18,100 bases of DNA, taken from Actinomycetota bacterium (lineage in GTDB: Bacteria > Actinomycetota > Actinomycetes > Actinomycetales > Microbacteriaceae). Position 1 is the stretch's first letter. Each line of letters begins with the position of its first letter. Made by a program: the position numbers and the translations under genes. The stretch is from contig WLES01000003.1 in assembly GCA_009704155.1 (NCBI GenBank), positions 1-18,100 of the forward strand, given 5' to 3'. Shown piece after piece: positions 1-7,569 of this stretch. The notes beneath the pieces were generated by a model that saw only the letters and a list, made by a program, of their open reading frames with translations, was not told the DNA's origin and did not search any database.

Positions 1-477
1 AATCGGCCTTCCGGATTTTTCGGCCCTAGCAATTCCACCGTCGATTCCGCGCTGGACAGAATCGACAGCATCGTCAAGGCTGAGGCCGAGCTCACCGTGC
101 AGCTCAGGTGCCCACCGAATCTCCGCATAGACGACGCCGTCCGCGACGAGGTCGTCTACAAACTCGCCCGCGATGCGCTCGAGGTTCTCCGAAGTCTGCA
201 TGACGGACAGCGTCACACTGAAGGTTTCGAGGTAATCGGGAAGCGACCCAGAGTCGGCCTGTGTCCTGAACCACTCGCCCAGCGCCCGCGCATCGGTCGT
301 TGGGATGTCAATGGTGTCGCGTGCTGCTATCTCAACAATCGTGTGTGGCCGCACCCCACCGTCGAGGTGATCGTGCAGGGAGACCTTCGGCAGGGATTCG
401 ATAACGACATCGGTTCCCGGAAGAACGTGCTGGCTGCGCTCGCCCGGCGCAACCTGGGGAAGAATAAATCGACTCAC
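1..477 (-). CDS. add: Adenosine deaminase, N-terminal part (cut by left window edge)
   Basis: Zinc hydrolase that converts adenosine or deoxyadenosine to inosine or deoxyinosine plus ammonia in the cytoplasm. The minus strand stays open from a GTG at 477 to base 1, giving 159 residues. After about 28 variable residues comes LPKVSLHDHLDGG with the zinc-binding HxH at H35 and H37, the hallmark of the adenosine deaminase family; a family-like helical region with VVYAEIRWAPELH follows near residue 130. The remaining zinc ligands and catalytic Glu lie outside the window. The GTG start overlaps the deoA stop codon (GTGA, 474-477), so translation is probably coupled. It is the last gene seen of the nucleoside uptake and salvage operon, which fits purine nucleoside breakdown. 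Family call is firm; substrate (adenosine versus another aminopurine) is inferred from motif and context. Confidence 0.9.
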   Translation of the reverse strand, partial: MSRFILPQVAPGERSQHVLPGTDVVIESLPKVSLHDHLDGGVRPHTIVEIAARDTIDIPTTDARALGEWFRTQADSGSLPDYLETFSVTLSVMQTSENLERIAGEFVDDLVADGVVYAEIRWAPELHGELGLSLDDAVDSVQRGIDGGIARAEKSGRPI

Positions 478-1766
478 GAGCCGATGATTCCGCCGATGAG
501 CGGGCCGATATCCCGTGCGGATTCCCCGACTCCCCAAGCGCCATCGAGAGCGTCGTGGGCACGAGCAAAGCGTGCAGCGTCGTTGGCAGAGAGAGTGAAG
601 ACGGGGTCACCTGCCTTCACCGCATCGCCTGGCTTGACGTGTAGATCGATTCCAGCAGCGTGAACGACGTCGTCCTCCTTGCGTGCACGACCAGCGCCGA
701 GCCTCCACGCGGCAATTCCAAACGGAAGTGCATCCATATGGGTGACAACACCGTCACGATCGGCTGTGACAACGTGCGTTTCGGAGGCGGTGGGCAGTGC
801 TGCATCCGGGTCGCCGCCCTGCGCGCTCACCATCGCTCGCCACTTTTCCATCGCCTTGCCGTTGGAAAGGTTCGCGCGAACATCCACGTCGGTCAGCCCA
901 GCTAGTTCGAGCATGTGCTCGGCGAGCGTGACCGTGAGGTCAACAACATCACTGGGTCCTCCTCCGGCAAGCACTTCGACGGATTCACGAACTTCGTTCG
1001 CGTTGCCAATCGCAAGCCCGAGCGGTGTGTTCATGTTGGAGAGAACCGCGCGAGTCTTGACGCCGGCGTCGGTGCCGATGCCAACGAGCACTTCAGCCAG
1101 TTCCGTTGCCCGCTCGAGGGTCGACATAAACGCGCCGTTCCCGAACTTTACGTCGAGCACAAGCACGTCCGTGCCCTCTGCCAACTTCTTGCTCATGATG
1201 CTCGAGGCAATCAACGGGATCGCTTCGACTGTTCCCGTTGTGTCCCTGAGCGCATAGAGCTTGCGATCCGCAGGTGCGAGCCCTGAGCCAGCTGCGCACA
1301 CCACGGCACCGACCGACTCGAGCTGTGCGTACATTTCCTCGTTCGAGAGGTTGGCACGCCACCCCGGGATGGACTCAAACTTGTCGAGTGTGCCTCCCGT
1401 GTGACCGAGTCCTCGCCCTGACAACTGCGGCACGGCGACGCCGAAGCTCGCAATGAGCGGCGCGAGCGGAAGTGTGATCTTGTCCCCGACTCCGCCAGTG
1501 GAGTGCTTGTCTGCGGTGGGCTTGGACAACTGCGAGAAGCTGAGACGCTCACCGGAAGCCACCATTGCCGCTGTGAGATCGTTGGTCTCCCGCCGATTCA
1601 TTCCCCGCAAAAGAATGGCCATCGTCATGGCTGACATCTGCTCGTCAGCAACGACACCGCGAACATACGCGTCGATGAGCCAACCGATTTCAGCTGCCGA
1701 CAGCTCCCCAGCGTCCCGCTTTGCCTTGATCAGATCAACGGCATCAAAAGCTTCGATTCCACTCAC
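474..1766 (-). CDS. deoA: Thymidine phosphorylase
   Basis: Splits thymidine or deoxyuridine with phosphate into the base plus 2-deoxyribose-1-phosphate. With the start at GTG 1766 the protein has 430 residues, normal for the family. Seen: phosphate-binding KHSTGGVGDK (87-96), the pyrimidine-nucleoside phosphorylase signature around SGRGLGHTGGTLDKFE (116-131), the LRDTTGTVEAIPLIASSIMS stretch with active-site Arg and Ser, and the lysine-rich SKKLAEG that follows. I chose GTG 1766 because it overlaps the cdd stop as GTGA, like other junctions of this operon, and has GAGGG a few bases upstream; an in-frame ATG at 1781 would add five residues and overlap cdd by 19 bases. It lies between cdd and add. 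Related actinobacterial enzymes may also accept uridine, so strict thymidine specificity is inferred. Confidence 0.95.
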   Translation of the reverse strand: MSGIEAFDAVDLIKAKRDAGELSAAEIGWLIDAYVRGVVADEQMSAMTMAILLRGMNRRETNDLTAAMVASGERLSFSQLSKPTADKHSTGGVGDKITLPLAPLIASFGVAVPQLSGRGLGHTGGTLDKFESIPGWRANLSNEEMYAQLESVGAVVCAAGSGLAPADRKLYALRDTTGTVEAIPLIASSIMSKKLAEGTDVLVLDVKFGNGAFMSTLERATELAEVLVGIGTDAGVKTRAVLSNMNTPLGLAIGNANEVRESVEVLAGGGPSDVVDLTVTLAEHMLELAGLTDVDVRANLSNGKAMEKWRAMVSAQGGDPDAALPTASETHVVTADRDGVVTHMDALPFGIAAWRLGAGRARKEDDVVHAAGIDLHVKPGDAVKAGDPVFTLSANDAARFARAHDALDGAWGVGESARDIGPLIGGIIGS

Positions 1767-2200
1767 TCGCAACCCTCGCATCCTGTGTTGTCCGCCGGGT
1801 CGGTGGCGGTGAAGGCGTCGAGCGTCGACGGCCCAAAAGCATCGGGAATGACCTCATCGATGGTCTTCACACCTGACACGGTGAGCAACTGCATTCCGGG
1901 AGCTGAGTGTTCGAAAAGGAGTTGGCGGCACCGGCCACACGGCATGAGCGTTTCACCGTTTCCATCGACACAACTAAATGCGACGAGTTTGCCACCTCCC
2001 GACATCGTCAAGGCGCTGACGAGTGAACACTCTGCACAAAGTCCGAGCCCGTAACTTGCGTTCTCGACGTTGCACCCGACGACAATTCGACCATCGTCGA
2101 CGATTGCGGCTGCGCCGACGGGAAACTTCGAGTACGGAACGTACGCCTTGGACATTGCCTCCACAGCGTGGGACGTGAGGAGATCCCAGTCAACGGACAT
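1763..2200 (-). CDS. cdd: Cytidine deaminase
   Basis: Zinc enzyme that deaminates cytidine and deoxycytidine to uridine and deoxyuridine, feeding the next gene product DeoA. The protein has 145 residues, the usual size of the small tetrameric form. Seen: substrate-binding NVEN (44-47), CAEC with zinc ligand C55 and proton-shuttling E57, and PCGRC with zinc ligands C88 and C91. The three-cysteine ligand set is that of the short tetrameric class. The C-terminus adds a Cys-containing tail ending GCEGCE, whose role is unknown. The start is ATG 2200, five bases after the permease stop, with AAGGG upstream on the coding strand. The reading frame stays open further upstream, but that part is antisense-frame shadow of the permease gene. 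Confidence 0.96.
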   Translation of the reverse strand: MSVDWDLLTSHAVEAMSKAYVPYSKFPVGAAAIVDDGRIVVGCNVENASYGLGLCAECSLVSALTMSGGGKLVAFSCVDGNGETLMPCGRCRQLLFEHSAPGMQLLTVSGVKTIDEVIPDAFGPSTLDAFTATDPADNTGCEGCE

Positions 2201-2205
2201 CAGAG

Positions 2206-3477
2206 TTAACCCTTGATGTACGGCTGGCCATCGGCCGCCGGTGCTCTGACTCGGCCGACGAAACCGACGACGGCGATGAGGGTCACAAGATACGGAACCA
2301 TCGTGATGAAGTCGGTCGGGATACCCGGGCTGACCTGGTTTGCCCACACGCGGAGGATGATCGAGAAGCCGAACAACAGCGCAGCAGCTGCAGCGTAGAA
2401 CGGGTGCCAGCGGCCAAGAATGACGACGGCGAGTGCGATGAAGCCCTGGCCTCCCGACATTCCGCGACCGAACGCACCGACAGAGCCGATTGTCAGTGCT
2501 GCTCCACCGAGCCCGGCGACGACACCACCGAGGGTGACCCACCAGAAGCGCGTTCGCGCGACGTTGATGCCCACGGTGTCAGCAGCGAGGGGGTGTTCAC
2601 CGACGGCGCGGGCTCGAAGTCCGAGTTTGGTCTTGAAGAGGAAGAACCAGAGCACCGGAATGATGATGAACGCCAGATACGTTGTCAGACGGTTTTCAAA
2701 GAGGGCCGGTCCAATGATGGGGATGTCGGAAAGGAACGGAATCGGCGTGATGTCGAACGTCCCTGGGAAGTTCGATCGCTCACCGTCGTTGGCAAGCCAC
2801 TGCGAGTAGAGGAAGTTTGTCACTCCTAGGACCAGCACGTTCAAGACGACACCGACGATGATTTGGTCGACGAGGTACTTGATCGCAAAGGCCGCGAGCA
2901 CCATGGATAGCAGGGCGGCACCGACCATCGCTGCGACGAGTCCGAGCAGGAGGCTGTCGGTGAGGGAACCGACCACTGCCGCGAGGAATGCGCCGGTTAG
3001 CAACTGCCCCTCGATCGCGATGTTCACGACACCGACTCGCTCAGACATAATTCCGCCCATTGCACCGAGTGCGATGGGGACCGCAAGAACAATGGCATTG
3101 CCGAGAATGAACGCGAATGGAACGGCGTTACCGGCCGCGAGCCACGCAAGTAGCGCGATGATCGCAAAGAACCCAAAAATCAGCGAAATCCACTGAGGGT
3201 TGCGTCGTCGACGAGATGCGTTGACGGCGACAATTGCCGCGATGAGAATCAGAATCGCACCGATGGCGAGACCGACGAGACTCGATCCGACAATGAAATC
3301 GGGGATGTGAATGACATCGTCCGGCTTAGACCACTGGAAGGTCACATTGTCTGGCTTGCCGAAGACTCCGAACGCGACAAACACGACGAGTGCGAACACG
3401 CCCATGACGATTGCGGCTTTGAATGTGCGCGGAGCTTCCGCTGACTGGAACTGGGTCGATGCTGCGACGGTGCTCAC
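2206..3477 (-). CDS. Nucleoside ABC transporter permease, second subunit (NupQ/YufQ-like)
   Basis: Integral membrane subunit of a BMP-type nucleoside importer. 423 residues, rich in hydrophobic segments; about ten look long enough to span the membrane. Seen: the family motif region MSERVGVVNIAIEGQLL (near residues 145-160) and the cytoplasmic coupling stretch RARAVGEHPLAADTVGIN that contacts the ATPase, both typical of the branched-chain-type permease family (BPL_transp_2). The first roughly 110 residues, with two or three extra hydrophobic segments, are longer than in Firmicute homologues; similar long forms are, to my knowledge, common in actinobacteria. It starts at GTG 3477, overlapping the preceding permease stop (GTGA, 3474-3477). 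Nucleoside rather than other cargo is inferred from BmpA upstream and cdd, deoA and add downstream. Confidence 0.9.
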   Translation of the reverse strand: MSTVAASTQFQSAEAPRTFKAAIVMGVFALVVFVAFGVFGKPDNVTFQWSKPDDVIHIPDFIVGSSLVGLAIGAILILIAAIVAVNASRRRRNPQWISLIFGFFAIIALLAWLAAGNAVPFAFILGNAIVLAVPIALGAMGGIMSERVGVVNIAIEGQLLTGAFLAAVVGSLTDSLLLGLVAAMVGAALLSMVLAAFAIKYLVDQIIVGVVLNVLVLGVTNFLYSQWLANDGERSNFPGTFDITPIPFLSDIPIIGPALFENRLTTYLAFIIIPVLWFFLFKTKLGLRARAVGEHPLAADTVGINVARTRFWWVTLGGVVAGLGGAALTIGSVGAFGRGMSGGQGFIALAVVILGRWHPFYAAAAALLFGFSIILRVWANQVSPGIPTDFITMVPYLVTLIAVVGFVGRVRAPAADGQPYIKG

Positions 3478-4715
3478 TTAGCTGCCTTCTTTCTCGTGAG
3501 TCGTGCCCACCAGTCGGCGACAACGGTCGTCTTTTGCGGAGCGGGAAGACGGAAGATCGCCCGAATGAGCGGCGGCGCAGCGATGAAGAGCACGATGAAC
3601 CCCTGGACAACCCCGGTCACTTCGGGTGAAAGCCCGATGACCTGCATCGACGGTGCGCCCGCCTTGAATGCGCCAAAGAGAAGTCCAGCGAGCAGAACAC
3701 CCGGTGCAGTTGATGAGCCAAGCAGTGCGACCGTAATGGCGTCGAATCCGATTGAGCCATCAATGTCTGGCGTTAGCCCTGCGCGCGCTCCGAGTGCTTG
3801 GTTGATGGCAGCCAAGCCGACGAACGCTCCCGACACGGCCATAGCCGCGACGAAGGTGAGTTCAACGTTGATGCCGGCAGTGCGCGCCGCGTCGGCGTTG
3901 TGGCCGACCATGCGGAATCGATATCCGATCGTCGAGCGCTCCATAAGCCACCAGTAAATGACCACGGCGACGAGTGCAAGCACGATTCCCGCGTGGAGCA
4001 TGTAGCTGTCGCCCAGGAGCAACGGAAGCTGAGCGGTCTCGGCGGGTGCGTCCGACTTGGGAGTTCCGCCTCCGCCTGTTTCACGAAGCAACGACTCTTG
4101 ACGGAATGCGAAAGTGAGAAGTCCGGCTGCAATGTAGTTGAGCATGATGGTGACAATAACTTCGTGCGCGCCCGTTCGTGCTTTGAGGAACCCAACGAGC
4201 GCACCGTATGCAGCGGAGGCGATGATGGCGGTTACGGCGGCTACGACGAGGTGGATTCCCCACGGAAGCTCGACGCGGGTCGACACTGCGGTCGCGGCGA
4301 GCGCACCAAAAAGGATTTGTCCGCTCGCTCCAATGTTGAAGAGGCCGACCCTAAACGCCAGCGCGACACCGAGGCCGGCTGCAATGAGTGGTGCCGCGAA
4401 ACGAAGGGTTTCTGTGATCGGTCGAAGAGCTGCGACGAGGTTGTCGGCGTTGTAGTTGTAAATCGATCCCCTGAACAAGGCGGCGTATCCGTCGGCAATC
4501 GCGCCCCATCCTGCGGTCAGGGCGTCAGTTGGACGAGCGGTGAAATACGAGAGTGCCTTGAGGAATTCCTCGTTGGAACCGACCATGAAGAGTGCGCCGA
4601 CGACAAAGCCGAGCAAGACGGAGAGGAACGCGCGAAACGCGCCGCCGGAGACGATTTCTTTAGCGGCGATTGACCATCGCGCATCGGCCTTTACCGCCTT
4701 CGGTGTCGTGGTCAT
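3474..4715 (-). CDS. Nucleoside ABC transporter permease, first subunit (NupP/YufP-like)
   Basis: Membrane partner of the permease encoded just downstream; the two presumably form the heterodimeric channel. 413 residues, with a short polar N-terminus followed by many hydrophobic segments. Seen: FRVGLFNIGASGQILFGAL (around residues 125-143), the conserved FNIGxxGQ motif of this permease family, and the cytoplasmic coupling stretch RMVGHNADAARTAGINV. The loop with GGGGTPKSDAP near the middle is polar and probably extracytoplasmic. The C-terminus is basic (RLTRKKAAK), consistent with a cytoplasmic end. ATG 4715 overlaps the ATPase stop as ATGA (4712-4715), so its translation is likely coupled to the ATPase. 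The family call is firm; cargo is inferred from neighbours. Confidence 0.9.
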   Translation of the reverse strand: MTTTPKAVKADARWSIAAKEIVSGGAFRAFLSVLLGFVVGALFMVGSNEEFLKALSYFTARPTDALTAGWGAIADGYAALFRGSIYNYNADNLVAALRPITETLRFAAPLIAAGLGVALAFRVGLFNIGASGQILFGALAATAVSTRVELPWGIHLVVAAVTAIIASAAYGALVGFLKARTGAHEVIVTIMLNYIAAGLLTFAFRQESLLRETGGGGTPKSDAPAETAQLPLLLGDSYMLHAGIVLALVAVVIYWWLMERSTIGYRFRMVGHNADAARTAGINVELTFVAAMAVSGAFVGLAAINQALGARAGLTPDIDGSIGFDAITVALLGSSTAPGVLLAGLLFGAFKAGAPSMQVIGLSPEVTGVVQGFIVLFIAAPPLIRAIFRLPAPQKTTVVADWWARLTRKKAAK

Positions 4716-6211
4716 ACCGCTACCCCCGCCATCATCTTTCCGAGCTTTTCGCGTGACTCTTTTCCGTCAACGATTCCAATAATCCGTCCGCGGTACATGA
4801 CGGCGATTCTGTCAGCAAGAGCTGTGACCTCGTCAAGTTCGGTCGAAATGATGACGACCGGTTTGCCGGCATCTCGTGTCGCAACAATTTGTTCGTGAAT
4901 GAATTCGATCGAACCGACGTCGACCCCTCGCGTAGGTTGCGACGCGATGAGGAGACTGAGATCGCGGCTCAGTTCACGCGCGACGACGACTTTTTGTTGA
5001 TTTCCACCGCTGAGCTGTTTCGCGAGGGTCTCACGGCCAGGGGTGCGAACGTCAAAGTCCGAGATGAGTTCGTCGGACAGTCGATCGCGATTCGCGAAGT
5101 CGATCGAGATTCCTTTCGCGAACGGCGGCGCATACGACTTGTTGAGCATGAAGTTCTCCGCGACCGTGAAATCACCAACGAGTCCGTCTTTCTTGCGGTC
5201 CTCGGGGATGTAACCGACGCCAGCATCGATGACCTCGCGCACTGATGAGTGAGTGATGTCGAGTTCGCCCAAGTGGATTGACCCCGCACTCGGTGTCCGA
5301 AGTCCAACGAGAGCTTCTGCCAATTCGGTCTGCCCGTTTCCTTGGACACCGGCGATGGCAAGAATTTCCCCACCGCGAACGTCGAACGAGACGTCGTCGA
5401 CGACTTTGGTGTGACGGTCGCCCACAACAGTGAGGCCGGACACCCTGAGACCGCTCGAACCGAGTGAGACCTTACTCTTGTGGACGTTGAGATCAACCTC
5501 GCGACCGACCATCAGGGTCGCGAGCGAACCGGCGCTGTCTGTTGGCTTTGCTTCGCCAACGACGGCACCGAGTCGAATGACGGTGATCCGGTCAGCAACC
5601 GCTTGCACCTCACGAAGTTTGTGCGTGATGAAGACGATCGACGTCCCCGCTTTGGCGAGGTCGCGCATAATTCCCATGAGTTCGTCGGTCTCTTGCGGCG
5701 TCAACACTGCCGTTGGTTCGTCGAGGACGAGAACCTTCGCGTTGCGGGCGAGTGCCTTGATGATTTCGACGCGCTGTTGCGATCCCACTGGGAGGTCTTC
5801 AACGAGCGCGTCAGGGTCGATATCAAACCCGAAACGATCGGAAATCTCGCGAACGCGCTTGCGTGCCTCATCGAGATTGAGAACACCGAGCGCCGATGTT
5901 GGCTCGTTTCCCAACACGACGTTCTCGGCGACGGTGAACACTGGGATGAGCATGAAGTGCTGGTGGACCATTCCGATACCAGCGGCCATCGCATCACCCG
6001 GTCCCTTGAAATTCTGGACGACGTCGTCCAACAAAATCTCGCCACCGTCGGCGGCATACAATCCGTACAAAACGTTCATCAGCGTCGACTTACCGGCTCC
6101 GTTTTCACCCAACAGGCTGTGGATTTCACCCGGCTTCACAACGAGATTGATGTTGTCGTTAGCGACGAGCGTGCCGAACCGTTTCGTGATTCCGCGGAGT
6201 TCAAGCTTCAT
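4712..6211 (-). CDS. Nucleoside ABC transporter ATPase with two nucleotide-binding domains (NupA/YufO-like)
   Basis: Energises the nucleoside importer from the cytoplasmic face. 499 residues with tandem ABC domains. Domain 1: Walker A GENGAGKST (35-43), Q-loop Q84, signature region PVGSQQRVEI (141-150, replacing LSGGQ), Walker B LVLDE (161-165), H-loop H197. Domain 2: Walker-A-like GVQGNGQT (288-295) with Gln in place of Lys, good signature LSGGNQQ (400-406), and LLIASQPTRGVD where Walker B Asp-Glu are Ser-Gln. So one composite ATP site is complete and the other looks degenerate, as known for BMP-linked and sugar-type double ATPases. ATG 6211 follows AGGA at Shine-Dalgarno distance; the same bases form TAGGAT six bases before ATG. 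First of the coupled chain leading to add. Confidence 0.94.
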   Translation of the reverse strand: MKLELRGITKRFGTLVANDNINLVVKPGEIHSLLGENGAGKSTLMNVLYGLYAADGGEILLDDVVQNFKGPGDAMAAGIGMVHQHFMLIPVFTVAENVVLGNEPTSALGVLNLDEARKRVREISDRFGFDIDPDALVEDLPVGSQQRVEIIKALARNAKVLVLDEPTAVLTPQETDELMGIMRDLAKAGTSIVFITHKLREVQAVADRITVIRLGAVVGEAKPTDSAGSLATLMVGREVDLNVHKSKVSLGSSGLRVSGLTVVGDRHTKVVDDVSFDVRGGEILAIAGVQGNGQTELAEALVGLRTPSAGSIHLGELDITHSSVREVIDAGVGYIPEDRKKDGLVGDFTVAENFMLNKSYAPPFAKGISIDFANRDRLSDELISDFDVRTPGRETLAKQLSGGNQQKVVVARELSRDLSLLIASQPTRGVDVGSIEFIHEQIVATRDAGKPVVIISTELDEVTALADRIAVMYRGRIIGIVDGKESREKLGKMMAGVAV

Positions 6212-6217
6212 GGTTGA

Positions 6218-6223
6218 ATCCTA
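6218..6223 (-). promoter_or_regulatory. Possible -10 box or Shine-Dalgarno before the ABC ATPase gene
   Basis: On the minus strand TAGGAT stands exactly six bases before ATG 6211. Read as a promoter, a transcript would begin at or next to the start codon (leaderless). Read as a ribosome site, its AGGA lies at ordinary distance. No convincing -35 is seen, since that position falls in the adjacent stem-loop. The two readings cannot be separated from sequence alone. Confidence 0.3.
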
Positions 6224-6233
6224 CCGATTATGA

Positions 6234-6273
6234 GCCGGGGGCCGCCGAGACGAATGTCCCGACGACCCCCGGC
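6234..6273 (-). terminator. Stem-loop between the lipoprotein and ATPase genes (attenuator or 3'-end stabiliser)
   Basis: Arms of 18 bases (6234-6251 and 6256-6273) flank a four-base loop; 15 of 18 positions pair, including an uninterrupted eight-pair G/C block GCCGGGGG with CCCCCGGC at the base. It lies 17 bases after the bmpA stop. No run of U follows on the minus strand, so full intrinsic termination is doubtful. Partial termination or protection of the bmpA 3' end would give more of the binding lipoprotein than of the membrane subunits, which is common for ABC importers; this role is inferred. Confidence 0.6.
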
Positions 6274-6289
6274 CGTGGTTAGCCAATGA

Positions 6290-7363
6290 CTATCCGAGAG
6301 GGTTGATGTCTCCCGAGATGATGCCAGCCTTGAGTTCTTCAAGCTTGGCTTCGAGCTCCGACTGCGGCTGTGCACCCGAGTAGTTGGTGATTGCCGAGAG
6401 GGCAGTTCCACCGTTTTCGAGGGTACCGATGTAGTAGTCACCATTGAATGCTTCACCGTCAACAGCGATTGCCTTGATGATGTCGTAGACAGCGTTGGTC
6501 ATACGCTTTTCAGCCGACGAGAGAATCCACTCTGCGTACTCTGGGCTGCTTGCAGCGATGTCCTTGTCAACACCAATCATGCGGCCGTCGATGCCGGCTT
6601 CGGTGATTGCTTCAGAAACGGCACCGAACTGGTCGCCACCGACAGGGAACAGGACGTCAGCGCCGGCCTGGATCTGTGCAGCTGCGATCGACTTCGAGGT
6701 TCCCGAGTTAGGAACGAAGTCACCGATGAAGTCACCGGTCTCCGTTGCTGGGTCCCAACCGACGACCTTGACGGTCTCTCCGTTGTCTGCACCCCATGCC
6801 ATTGCACCGTAGTAGTAACCGGTCATGAAGTCAGTAACAGCAGGAATCTGCATTCCACCGTAGGTTCCGACAACCTTGGTCGACGACTGTGCTGCTGCGA
6901 GGTAGCCAGCAAGGTAGGACGACTGGTTCATCGAGTAACCGATGGGCTTGAGGTTCGTTGCGCCGTTGCTCCAACCGTCGACGGTCACGAAGTTGACGTC
7001 GGGGTTTGCTTCAGCTGCTGCGTTGACTGCGTCAACGAGGTTGAATCCAACTGCGATGGTGATGTCGCAGCTTGCGTCGATCATGGCCTGAAGGTTCGGG
7101 CCGAAGTCGTCGGGTGATGCGGACTCTGCGTCGTTGATCTGTACGCCGAGTTCGTCCTGTGCCTTGGTGAGGCCTTCGTAAACCGACTGGTTGAACGACT
7201 TGTCGTTCCATGAACCCTCGTCGGAAACTGCGCAGGCGAGGTAATCAATCTCGGGGACTGCGGAGTCCGATGCGTCGGGAGCTGCGGCACAACCAGCGAG
7301 TACAAGGCTGGCGGCACCCGCGAGAGCAAGCCCGGTGAGGGCGCGCTTTGTGAGTGATGTCAA
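6290..7363 (-). CDS. BMP-family nucleoside-binding lipoprotein of the ABC importer
   Basis: Extracytoplasmic receptor that captures nucleosides and hands them to the permeases. From TTG 7363 it has 357 residues. The N-terminus is a lipoprotein signal: basic TKR, a hydrophobic stretch, then lipobox LAGC with lipid-anchored C25. The mature part begins with a small Ala/Asp/Ser linker. Motifs of the Bmp/PnrA family follow: the GSWNDKSFNQSVYEGL segment near residue 50, and FVTVDGWS plus GTYGGMQIP further on. The TTG start is preferred because AAGGA lies about six bases upstream and the lipoprotein signal then starts at once; an in-frame ATG at 7423 would add 20 residues of non-signal character. 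It heads the operon, and a stem-loop separates it from the ATPase gene. The ligand is inferred to be a nucleoside from the salvage genes. Confidence 0.93.
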   Translation of the reverse strand: MTSLTKRALTGLALAGAASLVLAGCAAAPDASDSAVPEIDYLACAVSDEGSWNDKSFNQSVYEGLTKAQDELGVQINDAESASPDDFGPNLQAMIDASCDITIAVGFNLVDAVNAAAEANPDVNFVTVDGWSNGATNLKPIGYSMNQSSYLAGYLAAAQSSTKVVGTYGGMQIPAVTDFMTGYYYGAMAWGADNGETVKVVGWDPATETGDFIGDFVPNSGTSKSIAAAQIQAGADVLFPVGGDQFGAVSEAITEAGIDGRMIGVDKDIAASSPEYAEWILSSAEKRMTNAVYDIIKAIAVDGEAFNGDYYIGTLENGGTALSAITNYSGAQPQSELEAKLEELKAGIISGDINPLG

Positions 7364-7433
7364 GGTATTTCCTTCCGATGTGGTGTGGCGTTCAGGGCGA
7401 CAAATCGACGCACTGTGTGCCACTTCTGCCTAC

Positions 7434-7439
7434 ATCTTA
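7434..7439 (-). promoter_or_regulatory. Putative -10 element for the nucleoside uptake and salvage operon
   Basis: TAAGAT on the minus strand would start transcription near 7427, leaving a leader of roughly 65 bases before the TTG of the lipoprotein gene. No good -35 hexamer is visible 16-18 bases upstream. It is the best candidate in the 206-base gap 7364-7569, which holds no gene. GACAAAT occurs once on each side of it on the plus strand (7399-7405 and 7482-7488). Confidence 0.35.
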
Positions 7440-7569
7440 TTTACCCGACGACAACACTCATTGCATTGGCACGACTTTCCTGACAAATGCGCCCAAATCG
7501 TTACTTTTGGAGTGTCCTAGCGAGAGCGGTCGGTAAGCCTTCTCTGCGATTCGGCAGAAACAAATTGCG

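Noticed and set aside
2201-2542. Upstream open extension of the cdd frame to 2542 (259-residue form)
   Set aside because: The extra residues are Arg/Cys-rich and fall inside the permease gene on the same strand in another frame. The 145-residue form has the family's normal length and its own ribosome site.
3798-4673. 291-codon plus-strand frame antisense to the first permease
   Set aside because: Composition is that of the complementary frame of a hydrophobic gene, with no ribosome site or recognisable motif.
7364-7423. Longer lipoprotein start at ATG 7423
   Set aside because: It would place 20 polar residues before the signal peptide. TTG 7363 has AAGGA upstream and starts the lipoprotein signal directly.
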